Shown here: positions 50,564-64,000 of the stretch, piece by piece
How positions within the stretch are numbered: the first letter of the stretch is position 1
How the letters are laid out: each line of letters starts with the position of its first letter
Source: Eriocheir sinensis
Lineage: Eukaryota > Arthropoda > Malacostraca > Decapoda > Varunidae
Reading direction: 5' to 3'
DNA length: 64,000 nt
Assembly: GCF_024679095.1 (NCBI RefSeq)
Contig: NC_066563.1
Coordinates: 313,632 to 377,631, forward strand
Translations under genes and position numbers: made by a program
Notes under the pieces: model-generated
What the model was told of the DNA's origin: nothing
Database searches by the model: none
What the model saw: only the letters and a program-made list of their open reading frames with translations

Positions 50564-50710
50564 TTGATCGATCCGAACCGAAAGGAAACAAAACCGAATT
50601 TTCTTTTGCGACATCCTTTGAAATTTTCCCTCAAAGGTCTCCGAAATTTCCATGCGAGTAGGTCATTCATTCATCCCAGCTCCGCCTCCCCTCGGTCCCT
50701 CTGGCTTCCA
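50564..50710 (+). CDS. Candidate alternative exon behind a very strong acceptor
   Basis: A long pyrimidine tract ending TTTTTCCCTGCAG precedes an open phase-0 segment starting LIDPNRKETKPNFLLRHP and ending in stop codons at about 50708. No phase-0 donor is evident, so it would be a terminal exon if real. Confidence 0.25.
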
Positions 50711-52140
50711 CCTCGATGATGTTAAAAAATTAGTCTCAGTCCAACATTATTCCTTCCTTCTATTGATGAAAAGTAAACTGAATCACTGTATCGCTTATGA
50801 GGAAGGCCATTGGTCGACTCAGGGGACGTGGAGGCCTCTGATTGGACGAGGTTATTTTACATCTAGCCCATCAATTTCATAATCCCACCCACCACCTTTC
50901 TGGAACCCCTCCTGTGTAGTTTATGTAACCCCTCACGTGATTTTCTTGAAGCCTTGTCGTGTCCATGCAGCCCCGCCCACCACCCCTTCTCATAATCTCA
51001 TCCCCAGTATCAGTAGTTCCTTCCTCTTCCTTCTTTCCCTTTCTCATTTCCTTTCCCTCTTAGAATATCAGTCCAAGCTAATCCCTTTCCCTAATAACTA
51101 ATCCCTAAGCATGATTCAAAGCCTTATACGTAGCTTTGTTCTCGCTCCCCTTAATTTCATGGTACCCTGTCGCTTAGGGGTCACGCCTCGGCATCTGCTA
51201 CACCATCATCATCACTCATATCTCGCCTCGTTTTCACACCACTCACGCCATTCGTCTTTGCTCATTCGTCCTTCATCAGAAAATTCGACTATCACGTTCT
51301 TATGCGACCTTTATTCTGCGGGACATTTTTCCGTTTGCTTTTAGCGATTTACTACCGCCTTCTGCTAGAATATGAGAAGGAAAACGCTGAAATAGGAAAT
51401 TATATGGATGACTAAGCCTTTTTTCCCTCGTTTCGTGAGTAAATAGTCATCATAGTTTGTTAGCTAATGAAAACCTTTGTCTTTCAGATGTTTTCAGCGT
51501 GTTCATAATTGGTGCATTTTTTTCGTTTAATTTTTATCACCGTCTTCCTTCCAGCCTTTGGTTAGCTGCACACGCTTCACGTACCTCATACTCATCTCTC
51601 TTGCAGCTGATGACGTCATACCATACGCCAGCGCCACCTTCCCCTTCACTGTCACAATCATGAATCAATAAGCAATGTTGGACGCACACTTCAATATGAC
51701 AGTCATATTTATAAAAGTTTTTACTACTTATTTATCGTTCTTATTATTTTTTACTTATCATGAATGGCTACACCGTGAAATAAATTAAGTAAAGTTTTGA
51801 AGATTTAGTGTTGTGCCCTTGAGATGCCACAATAAACAGCAAAGTTAACTAAAGGTGGAGTGATTGGTTAAAAAAGGTTATCATTTGCGTCAACGAATCA
51901 GATAATTAGCATGAACAAACGTAAATAAATGTAAAGGCTTGTAGATGTCACCAAAATATCATCAAATTCGCGTAATGGCCACAAACGTATTCACTTTATC
52001 ACTCGCTAGCTACACTGTTACGTCATTCCAACTACCACGTTAGGAATCACTTCATCACTCACCAACTACACTCCTGCGTCATTTCGGTCACCAAGTTAGC
52101 AGTCACCATTCGCTCATCACACACTTCCTCACACGCGTTA

Positions 52141-52455
52141 TTCCAGTCACAAGAATCACTTCCCTCGCTCATCACACACTTCCTCACACGCGTTATTCCA
52201 GTCACAAGAATCACTTCCCTCGCTCATCACACACTTCCTCACACGCGTTATTCCAGTCACAAGAATCACTTCCCTCGCTCATCACACACTTCCTCACACG
52301 CGCTATTCCAGTCACAAGAATCACTTCCCTCGCTCATCACACACTTCCTCACACGCGCTATTCCAGTCACAAGAATCACTTCCCTCGCTCAGCACACACT
52401 TCCTCACACGCGTTATTCCAGTCACAAGAATCACTTCCCTCGCTCATCACACATT
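52141..52455 (+). repeat. 55-bp tandem repeat, ~5.7 copies
   Basis: TTCCAGTCACAAGAATCACT starts at 52141, 52196, 52251, 52306, 52361 and 52416, an exact 55-base period with only a few substitutions (CGTTA/CGCTA, TCATC/TCAGC). Confidence 0.95.
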
Positions 52456-52560
52456 CCAGTCTCCCTTTTAGGAATCTCGTCGGTACACTTTTTCGCGGAC
52501 CTGGAGAAGAAACGTCGTACCGGAACGTCTTTCTGTCGTCGTCATTTGTTTATCTCAAAG

Positions 52561-52599
52561 GGCAAACCGAAGGCAAGACGCAGGACCTTCAGCTTCCAG
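52561..52599 (+). CDS. Candidate 39-nt mini-exon (GKPKARRRTFSFQ)
   Basis: Acceptor TGTTTATCTCAAAG, weak donor GTCGAC, phase 0 at both ends. GKPKARRRTFSFQ starts with Gly like the first three LRPGE mini-exons and carries an RRRTFS kinase-type site. Read-through adds VDTDTTLET then stop. Plausible but unproven. Confidence 0.33.
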
Positions 52600-53436
52600 G
52601 TCGACACTGATACAACTCTGGAAACCTGACGCCCCGCCCCGCCCCTCCCGCTGTCCCTCTCCACATTTTCCTGACTGTGTTATCTCCTTCCCTGATCCAT
52701 TCATATTTCCCTCCGCCTCTTTTATTCCCCACTCGTCGCTCTCCCCTCCAAGTCTTCCCGCATGCCTGTCCCTCAGTCTCCTTCGCTGGCTCCCGCCGCC
52801 TGCGGAGGATAACCAGCAGACGACGTTCTTCAGCTTTTATCTATTTATTCTCGGGTTCTTCTTTTCTCTGTCTTCTTTTACGCAGTACATTTTCACTGCG
52901 CTACAGCCTGAAAGTACACTTAATTATTGTTTTGACAAACACATTTATTTTTCATTCGCTTTCCACAGCGAAAACTTTTTCACCATATTGATCTTTGATT
53001 TTGATCCTGACACTTAATCTCAACAATCTATTAACACATTTCAAAACAATGCCTTTTTATGCCTTATTATTTTGATATCAGAAGCCTTATTACATATTTT
53101 TGCTACATAGTTTGGGGGGTATGACTTTGGTACCCTATTTATACCAATGCATGCCCAGACCTCACTGTTTTTCTCCCTCAACACAGTCGTCCTGATAACC
53201 TGACATCCTCACACACTACATACACACGCGCCCTTCAGGTACAACCCTCATATCTTACTCCCCTGAACACTGCCTCCTCGTACACCATCCTTTTCATACA
53301 CAGCACCTTGCACCCCGCTCAGCCGAGCCTGCCACACGGCTCCACCTTCCCTCTCTAGTTCTTCCTACCTGTCACTTCTGGGCTGCGTGTGGACGGTCTC
53401 ATTCCTTCACTGAACTTTCTGTCTCTGTCTCCTTAG

Positions 53437-53484
53437 GGGGCCCGACTAAGGTTGCGTCCCGGAGAGGAACTTGTGGAGTCCAAG
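53437..53484 (+). CDS. bt: LRPGE mini-exon 1 (48 nt)
   Basis: Acceptor CTCTGTCTCCTTAG, donor GTAACA, phase 0 at both ends. Encodes GARLRLRPGEELVESK. It shares length, phase, core motif and acceptor context with the exon at 54566, so the two are likely duplicates. As I recall, LRPGE-type motifs occur in insect projectin after the RRPSLII segment. Confidence 0.82.
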
Positions 53485-54565
<1,081 letters not shown>

Positions 54566-54613
54566 GGTCAGCGCAAATTACGCCCCGGAGAGGTGTTAGA
54601 GGATTTCAATAAG
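54566..54613 (+). CDS. bt: LRPGE mini-exon 2 (48 nt)
   Basis: Acceptor CTCTGTCTCTTTAG, donor GTAACA, phase 0 at both ends. Encodes GQRKLRPGEVLEDFNK. Nearly the same splice context as mini-exon 1. Confidence 0.85.
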
Positions 54614-55785
54614 GTAACACAAAGGTGGACCGTGCCTGGCGTAACACTCCTGTATTCTTGTCCCTAAAAAATATATTGGTGTTGTATCTAAATCTAAAGA
54701 CTCTCTCCCTCCATCTCTCCTTAAGTGTTTCTCTCCAAAAACACTCTCGCTCCCTAATTGTTCATCTGCTTGAGTATCTCGTTCCCTTCCTCTCCGTCTT
54801 CAGGAGTATACGAGTTACTGGAGGTCTTCGCTATTGCTCCCATTAATGACGAGCTATTGTTGTGTCGATGCACGCTGACATGTACACGATAATACATAAC
54901 AGCCAGGCATGTCGCTGCGTGGACGCAGGGAGGACACAGACACGCTATGTGCACACACCAAGCATAACGTGACTCCAGACTTAGAGAGCACATTTCAAAC
55001 ACTTTGAACAATAGAAAAATGTATCATGCAAGATTTCCAATATAGTTATACCGAGAAACCTTTTACTGCCAATGACAGATACCAGTGACTTACTTGTAAG
55101 CAATTTGAACACTTTGCAAAGACTGACGGCAAGAAAACACTTGATCACACTTGAAAACACTACAAACTTAAGACATTACTATTTTGGCGGCACATAGCTG
55201 GTCTCCAAGGCTCGCTGGGGGTGGGGAGGGAGGGAGGGGAGCCCTAACACCCCCGCCGTCACCCTCCTCCCCCCCAGCCGCTGCCCCCATCGCCACCACT
55301 ACTTGTAGCATGGCCGAGGTGCACCTGAGGGCCTCGTCCACAGGTGGCCTCCGTCTCACACACACGCTTCCTCACCCTAACATTGTAACATTGATGGGCG
55401 TCCGTCCAGCTATAGATAAATGTTGTCCATTATTCGTCCATTTGCCTTATGTATTTCAGGTACTTACCATTTATTTACCATTTTTACTTGCTCTCTCTAT
55501 TTATGTTTTGACTATTGTGATTCTTTATTTTACCCTCATTTTATTTCAGTATGTAGTTCAATTTACTTGTTTCTTTGGCTGTATGGTTTATCCTCTTTAC
55601 GTATGATTTACCCCTGCCGCCCTCTTCCCCTTTCCTCCAACCTCTTCATATGATTACGATGACTTGATGGCAGCAATGGTCAAGGCAGAGTACAGTGTTC
55701 ATGCTGCATGTAGGGCCTGTGTCCCTGTCCCTCCCCCACACACTGCCAAGAATAATACTCATGCCTCTCTCCTCGCCACTCTTAG
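54614..55785 (+). other. Intron 27
   Basis: 1.2 kb. A CAG|GTACTT fusion at 55459/55460 after a T-rich tract is a weak recursive-splice candidate. Otherwise nothing recognised. Confidence 0.65.
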
Positions 55786-55821
55786 GGAAAACTTAAGCCG
55801 GGGGAGCAGTCGTTGAAACAG
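55786..55821 (+). CDS. bt: LRPGE-like mini-exon 3 (36 nt)
   Basis: Acceptor CGCCACTCTTAG, donor GTGAGA, phase 0 at both ends. Encodes GKLKPGEQSLKQ. The core Arg is Lys here and the N-terminal part is four residues shorter than in exons 1 and 2. Confidence 0.8.
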
Positions 55822-57507
55822 GTGAGACGCGAAGAGCTACGCTATAGAAAATGTGTCGAGTCCCGGCGTGCCATTATATAAACCACTATATAAAAACAAA
55901 ACACGTTCTTCCTTCCGTTTTCTTTCTCTTTCTTGTACGGTGTCCCAGTTTCTCTCCCCCCTTCCCCCCACCCCCCACCACTCCTTGTTGTCACACCCTC
56001 CCCAGCCAGCCCCACGTCACTCCCTCTCTTCCACTTTACGTCTGTCTTTCTGCATATGCAACTGTTGTTTCTTATTAGTCAATTATAGTCTTGTTTGTTA
56101 CTTAGTTATTTTTTGGGTCCGTCAGTTTTTTGGACCATTTACATATTATAGTTTCTCTTCTCCCTCTGTCTTTCTGTTTTCCTGTCCCGTCTGTCTCCCC
56201 CACACTGTTCACCTGCACACACTATTTACCTGGTCCGTGTTTCCACCTGTATGTTCTCTTCCACAAACTGTCTCTTTCCATTACTTTCCTTTTTATAAAT
56301 GATGTTCTAAATATACTTTTATCCGTTCATCTGAATGTGACGTTATTTTTGTGTCACGAAGTCGAAACTTGGAAACGTGAACCCGTTTCGCTCATTGCCG
56401 CCAAGCTTGTATGTTTCGAAGCGTCGATGTATTTCAGTAAATCGAAATCGAGACAATAATTTACTCCCTAAATCGTGACGCATGAAGGCCAGCGACCAGT
56501 TTTTGACTAGATACATTTTTCTGCCGCTGGCACAATGGTCAGTGTGACGGAGATGAGCACCGAGGTCATGCGCAGCTTTTCCGTATGCCCACAATTTTAC
56601 TTTTACACAAGCAAGAGATAAAGTAAAACAGTAAATCTTTCATCAGTAAAGCAAATTTGTTATTCAACTTCCCTTCATATGTCGCCTGATGATTAAATAT
56701 TTTTATTATTCCCAAGATTCTTGCACTTCTTGAAGACTCCTTTGTATCACGTTTTTTTTTTACATATTTTGCTGTAAAAAAAGATAAAGACGTGATGCAA
56801 TAGCAAAGAATCTTGGAGGACGTGTTTTAATAGATATAACGTGTTTGCCATAATGAAAAACAAAATATATACATTAAACGACAAACTATAAATGACGGAA
56901 CTAAAATATATGTGCCTCACGTTAACCATTCACAACATGAGTAAACGTCCCTGTAAAACGATTTCCTTCCACCCAAACTTTTCACCAGATGGTTCGCGCT
57001 GACTTCGAGTTCTCGTCTCTGAAAACCAGTTACTTATTACATTTTTGGCCTAAACAATAAAAAGAAAATTAAATTGACTCCCGTGAATTAAACTTTAAAC
57101 CATAAAACATATACGTATAGATGCTATCGTTTAATTCGCGTTTAGTTTTTTTTCACTTGCTTTTTTTCGTGTTTTTTCGTCGTTTTATGGAATTTGCGTT
57201 TTACATTTTACCTCGGCGTTAGCCCGGTCGTGGCAACAACAAACATCAACAATAACAACAGCTTCTTCGTCAAGGAGACAAAACAAATCTCTTCCGCATC
57301 TGTCTTTGTTTCCTCTTCGTAGGACGCTTTCCTATATATCTAAAAAAGAAAAGTTAAAACGATAAAAAAATCCTCTTTTAATAAAATACAAAAGTAATAA
57401 TATTAACCCGCTAAGAAAAACGTAAAACGAAAACCAAGACACAAATTTGATGTACTTTTTTAACCATCTCTCTTTTGTTCTTTCTTTCATCTGATTCGCT
57501 AAAACAG
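55822..57507 (+). other. Intron 28
   Basis: 1.7 kb, A/T-rich. I see no repeat or exon. Confidence 0.7.
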
Positions 57508-57546
57508 ACTCGCTTACGACCAGGAGAGATTCTAGAAGATGATCAG
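57508..57546 (+). CDS. bt: LRPGE mini-exon 4 (39 nt)
   Basis: Acceptor GCTAAAACAG, donor GTTGGA, phase 0 at both ends. Encodes TRLRPGEILEDDQ, closest to mini-exon 2 (LRPGEVLED). Confidence 0.8.
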
Positions 57547-60472
<2,926 letters not shown>

Positions 60473-60617
60473 CGCCGCCGGCTGAGCAGCGATGCACGGC
60501 GGCCGTCAATGCAGGCGGATGACGAGAAGATGGACAAGCCGAGCACTCCACTCAAGGCGAAGGGAGGCCCGGCTCCCTCCATCGTCGACGTGCAGCAGAA
60601 GTACACGGCCGTGGAAG
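60473..60617 (+). CDS. bt: Projectin exon: RRxS linker and entry to Ig domain 7
   Basis: Acceptor CACCACCACAG, donor GTGCGT. Starts in phase 0 (closing the phase-0 run) and ends one base into a codon. Encodes RRRLSSDARRPSMQADDEKM, DKPSTPLKAKGG and APSIVDVQQKYTAVE. RRRLS and ARRPS are further basophilic sites. DKPSTPLKxxxGxxPSIVD-type sequence leading to an Ig domain fits projectin. Confidence 0.9.
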
Positions 60618-60672
60618 GTGCGTGGCTTACTGGGCGGGTGTACAAGAGCATGTGTGGTTTGATTAGATTTAA

Positions 60673-60900
60673 GGCGACGTGGCCGAGCGGGTTAGAGCTT
60701 TGGAAGTGACGAGCCGGTTCGAGGCGATTCGAGCTCCAGTGTCGCCGCGTTATGTCAGGAAGGGCATGCGGTCTGAAGACCTCTTCTTCTTAGAACCCTG
60801 GTCATCTCTAGCTCATTGATCGGAACCTGAATCTGATTTGGACACTATGCGAAAATAGAACGCCTTGGGGCAGATCGGCGGCCATTTTTATACTTTTTTT
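60673..60900 (+). mobile_element. tRNA-derived SINE-like element
   Basis: 60673-60746 resembles a degenerate Ser/Leu-type tRNA. GGCGACG pairs with TGTCGCC as an acceptor stem. TGGCCGAGCGGGTTAGAGC fits an A box and GATTCGAGCTC a B box, but no proper T stem forms. It is followed by GTCAGGAAGGGCATGCGGTC, similar to the AGGAAGGGCATCCGG block common in invertebrate SINE bodies. The 3' limit is uncertain. Confidence 0.6.
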
Positions 60901-61734
60901 CTTCTGCTTATCATATTTTACTTACATTTAATATCCCCTGGTAGTGCCAGAGGGCGCCAAACGGTAGGTGCTAGTGTTTGTTAATACTGAGACAGATGTG
61001 CGCTGAAAATCGCGAAAAAGTTAAAAGTGGTATGTCGCTGAGTTAGGCGGAAGAGGGATGTTGAACATTCGCTTAAGCAATATGCACTCCTTCGTGTAGA
61101 TCATATAGAGGCTATTCACGCATACAGTTCCATACAAAATTGTAGGCGGTCGTCGTTACCGTATAGCCAGTACTACAGAAACAGTTCCAAGCACCAACGC
61201 AAAACTAACCATAGGCCAGCCGCGGTGCAGCTGTAGAGTGTAGTTGTCGTCTGCTGCTCCCTCCTCCGGAGCTAGGTCAGGCATATCATGATCCAGACCA
61301 CCCAGTTCACAAGAATCGAGGTTTCAGTGCTAAATAGAGCACTGTCTTAACGACCAGATCAGTCATCTAAAACGGATCAGCGTAAAGAAGAGCTCTCTAA
61401 ACCACGAGCCACAACCAGAAACAGCAACCACATACGAGCAAGGGTTTGGCAGAGAAGGATGAGTTAAATGCGGAAGAGACTGATGATTATAGATGACATT
61501 AGAAATATGATATTACAAAGAGGTAAATGTAAAGTTAAATACAGACCCATTTATTTGCTAATAGTGGACGAGCTAGTTAGAGAGATACAGAACTCGCATA
61601 CTAATTCAGGTTAGGAGTAAAGGTTAAAAGTAGATAGAAAGACAAAGCTCTAATTCTAATCAGTGTTATGAATGAGGGTTACGGTAAGCTAAATAGATAG
61701 AAGGACAGAATCAACGTACTAATTATTCCCCATT

Positions 61735-62108
61735 TGTATGCTGAACACGCCGTCCATTTTGCCACCAATAGATGCGAATCGAAACACGACACTTATCTCC
61801 TCGACTCTTACTTTTCCCTTCGTATACCTGATAAACCTTCCATCCCCTGACGTATATTACTTCCCATACGTGTCGCACTTCAGTTTCTCAAATTTTTTCC
61901 CTTCGTAAACCTGATAAACCTTCCATCCCCTGCCATATATTACTTCCCATACGTTTCACCACCAACAGATCCAAAGCAAAACCCACGACACTTCAGCTCC
62001 TCAATTTTTTTCCCTTCGTAAACCTGATAAATCTTCAAACTCCTGATAACATGTATTACTTTTCCCTCGTGTGCTGCGCTGACCTACCTATCGCCTCATC
62101 GCCAACAG
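61735..62108 (+). repeat. Duplicated pre-acceptor segments
   Basis: TTCCCTTCGTAAACCTGATAAACCTTC occurs three times (about 61808, 61901, 62011), and CCACCAATAG (61770), CCACCAACAG (61969) and CGCCAACAG (62108) mark related acceptor-like ends. The last is the real acceptor. Confidence 0.75.
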
Positions 62109-62348
62109 ACTCCAACGGCTACATCGACCTGGTTATCGAGGGCGCCCCAGAGTTCAAGATCAAGTTCCTCAAGGGCGGCATCACTGAGATCGTGGAGGGC
62201 GGCCGCTACAAGATCCACACGGACGGCGACACCAACACCGTCACGCTCTGCATCAGGAAGACCAAACCCAACGACGAGGGGCGGTACAAGGTCATCGTCA
62301 CCAACGACCACGGCGAGGACTCGGCGGAAATGGACTTCTACGTGTCCG
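62109..62348 (+). CDS. bt: Projectin exon: Ig domain 7
   Basis: Acceptor TCGCCAACAG, donor GTGAGA. Two bases complete Asp, and the exon ends one base into a codon. Reads [20 protein letters not shown], then [20 protein letters not shown] and [21 protein letters not shown]-set E-F-G strands are clear, but both canonical Cys and the Trp are replaced. This matches the first Ig domain after the PEVK region of projectin/twitchin. Confidence 0.95.
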
Positions 62349-63580
62349 GTGAGATTTTTTTTTTTTTACAACAAAGGAGACAGCTCAAGGGCACAAAAAA
62401 AGGGAACAATAATAAATAAATAAAAAGCCCGCTATTCGCTGCTTCGTGTTGTTGTTGTTGCTGTTTCATATCACTTTTTATCCCTTTCTTCCTTCCTCCC
62501 TTTTTTCCTCGTTTTTTTCCTTCCATTATCCTTTCTTCCTCTATCCACTTTACTCTTTATGTTTTTCTTCTTCCCCCTTTTTCCTCGTTTTATCCCTTCC
62601 ATTATTCTTTCTTTCTATATCCAAGTCACTCCTTTCGTTTCTCTCCCTTCCCCTCTTCTCTTCCTTTTATCGTTTTCGTTATCCTTTCTTCCTTTATCCA
62701 AGTCACTCCTTACGTTTCTCTCCCTTCCCCTCTTCTCTTCCTTTTAACTCTTCCATTGTTCTTTCTTTCTTTATCCACATCTCATCCTTTTTACGCCTTC
62801 TACGCTTTTTTTTATTCCTTCTTTTTTACGTCCTCGCCTCAATCCTCTCCTTCCCTTCCCTTCCCTTCTTTCTCTCTACTCCGTCACTTCTTCCCTGTTT
62901 TCCTTCATCTTCCTTTCGCGCCCATCTCTCCATCCTTTCCTATCTTCATATATCCCTTTTTTTCCTCCATCGTCACGTCACATCAACATCTCTCTTCACA
63001 TCCCTCTTCTCTTTCCATCTTCTCCTATCCTACATACCCCTTTTTTTCCTTCATCTATCACAACCACTTCTTCTCTTTTGCCTCCTACCTTTCTTTCTCC
63101 TTTCTTTCCTTCATCCTCACGTCACATCGACATCTCTATTCAGTCTTCCTTCTTCCCTTCCTCTCTTCCTCTCTTGCCCTCCTCTAATCCCTCACTTCTT
63201 TTCTTTCTTCCGTCATTCACTTCTCGCATTCACATCCTCTGCTCACCTCTCTTACCCTTTCTATCTTCCTCTGTTTCTTCCTCCACATCTCTCTTCTCAT
63301 ACCTCCTCCGTCTCTTCTTTTTTTTCCCTCCTTTTATCCCTTGCACCTTCCACCCTCCTCCACCCTACGCCCCTGTCCACCCAGCAGTGAATGGGTACCA
63401 GGTATTAATCGAGGGTTGTGTCCTGTTTCCTGAGATCTGTTCCCTTCTATAATTCCTTCCCCTTCTGCCTCTCTCCGGCATATGACCACAGATGTTGCGC
63501 CGACTAAACGAAACTTTCCAACTTTTTCCTCCCTCCTCCCTTCTTCCATACGCCACTCACCCGCCTCCACCTCCACACAG
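62349..63580 (+). other. Intron 31, pyrimidine-rich
   Basis: 1.2 kb, almost wholly C/T on the + strand with loose repeats of CTTCCTTTATCCAAGTCACTCC. The 314-residue ORF is an artefact of this composition. Confidence 0.8.
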
Positions 63581-63720
63581 ACGCCAGTGGTATGGACTTC
63601 CGTGCCATGTTGAAGAAGAAGAAGTACGCCAAATGGAAGAGGGATAATGAGGATCCTGACTGGGGCGATCTCAAGGAGGCGGAGAAGGAGGTCAAACCGC
63701 AGCTCCGCAAGGTCGAGAGG
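63581..63720 (+). CDS. bt: Projectin exon: conserved [17 protein letters not shown] linker
   Basis: Acceptor CTCCACACAG, donor GTAAGT. Two bases complete Asp and the exon ends in phase 0. Encodes [20 protein letters not shown], then [14 protein letters not shown] and LRKVER. This linker after the first post-PEVK Ig domain is highly characteristic of projectin/twitchin and is the best single proof of gene identity. The next exon should begin a few residues before an ESFL-type motif. Confidence 0.96.
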
Positions 63721-64000
63721 GTAAGTAACGTCTTCTATAATTTTTCTCCTTATGGGTTTTCTTTCTCGGTCAAGAATTTCCATCACTTTCCGTCTGTCCC
63801 TTTTTTTATTTCTCTGCGACTCCACCTACTTTTTTTTTTCTAGGGTATCTTCTCGTCTGGGTCTTTCTCTCTGTTTCTTCCTTTTTTTTTCAGAGTTTTG
63901 CATATTTTCTAATGTTTTTCTCTTTTTTCCTACAGTTTGAAAGTTTCCTGTAATTTATCTATGACTGTTTTGTTGTCTTCCATAATCTTCCAGCTTCTCT
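63721..64000 (+). other. Start of intron 32, cut by window end
   Basis: T-rich. Contains a strong acceptor-like tract (TTTTTTCCTACAG) at 63935 followed by a short FESFL-stop reading (see findings). Confidence 0.6.

Larger units (their letters stand above)
49759..53436 (+). other. Intron 25 region with candidate extra exons
   Basis: 3.7 kb. Contains a 55-bp tandem repeat at 52141-52455, strong acceptors at 50563 and 51606 leading to short open segments, and a candidate 39-nt exon at 52561. AATAAA occurs near 51780 and 51830. Confidence 0.6.
60618..62108 (+). other. Intron 30
   Basis: 1.5 kb. Holds a tRNA-derived SINE-like element near its 5' end and duplicated pre-acceptor segments at its 3' end. 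Confidence 0.7.

Noticed and set aside
52141..52455. CRISPR-like direct repeats
   Set aside because: Head-to-tail 55-bp units without spacers, inside a eukaryotic intron.
55649..55720. YDYDDLMAAMVKAEY reading similar to the acidic-amphipathic segments
   Set aside because: No AG acceptor lies upstream in a usable position. The first AG falls inside the motif.
60673..60746. Functional tRNA gene
   Set aside because: The acceptor stem pairs, but no proper T stem forms and the anticodon arm is not convincing. Better explained as a SINE head.
62446..63390. 314-residue ORF of Ser/Phe/Leu/Pro
   Set aside because: Pyrimidine-only intron sequence with almost no stop codons. It lies between two phase-matched projectin exons.

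Overview
The window is eukaryotic DNA from an arthropod, most likely a decapod crustacean. It is intron-rich, carries many long AC/GT, AG/TC and AT microsatellites, and encodes one very large muscle gene with small exons. It holds no complete gene. On the + strand I read 32 exons of an arthropod projectin gene (Drosophila bent, bt; twitchin/titin family). The window opens inside or after an upstream exon and closes before the rest of the gene. Species cannot be fixed from the sequence alone. Boundaries come from consensus splice sites plus phase agreement between neighbours; there is no transcript evidence.

Layout. 1-417: a Ser/Asp-rich N-terminal exon. 6498-27043: twelve exons encoding six I-set immunoglobulin (Ig) domains, most split across two or three exons. 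27250-57546: an extended PEVK-like (spring-like) region of 16 well-supported exons plus candidates, all phase 0 at both ends. It runs from 12- and 18-nt microexons to exons of 828 and about 2241 nt. It includes a Glu/Lys/Val 19-residue repeat (28487-29314), a 67-residue tandem repeat (33391-34386), a K/E-rich exon (36517-37152), an Asn-Pro-Xaa repeat exon (43951-44469), an RRxS-rich exon (49609-49758) and four mini-exons sharing an LRPGE-like core (53437-57546). 60473-63720: a Ser-rich linker, a seventh Ig domain, and the start of the conserved linker with the [17 protein letters not shown] motif that identifies the projectin/twitchin family. The Fn3/Ig core and kinase would lie beyond the window.

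Working model. Projectin is a thick-filament-associated giant protein. In insect flight muscle its N-terminal Ig and PEVK part acts as an elastic link toward the Z-disc. Because every PEVK exon here is symmetric in phase, any subset can be skipped without a frameshift, so spring length, charge and phosphorylation-site content could be set by splicing. If all 16 modules are included, the PEVK region would be about 1770 residues.

Introns hold microsatellites, several intron-specific minisatellites with units of about 43, 51, 55, 57-75 and 131 bp, one tRNA-derived SINE-like element, one foldback (MITE-like) element, duplicated splice-acceptor segments and candidate recursive splice points. I see no second gene, functional tRNA, rRNA or CRISPR array.
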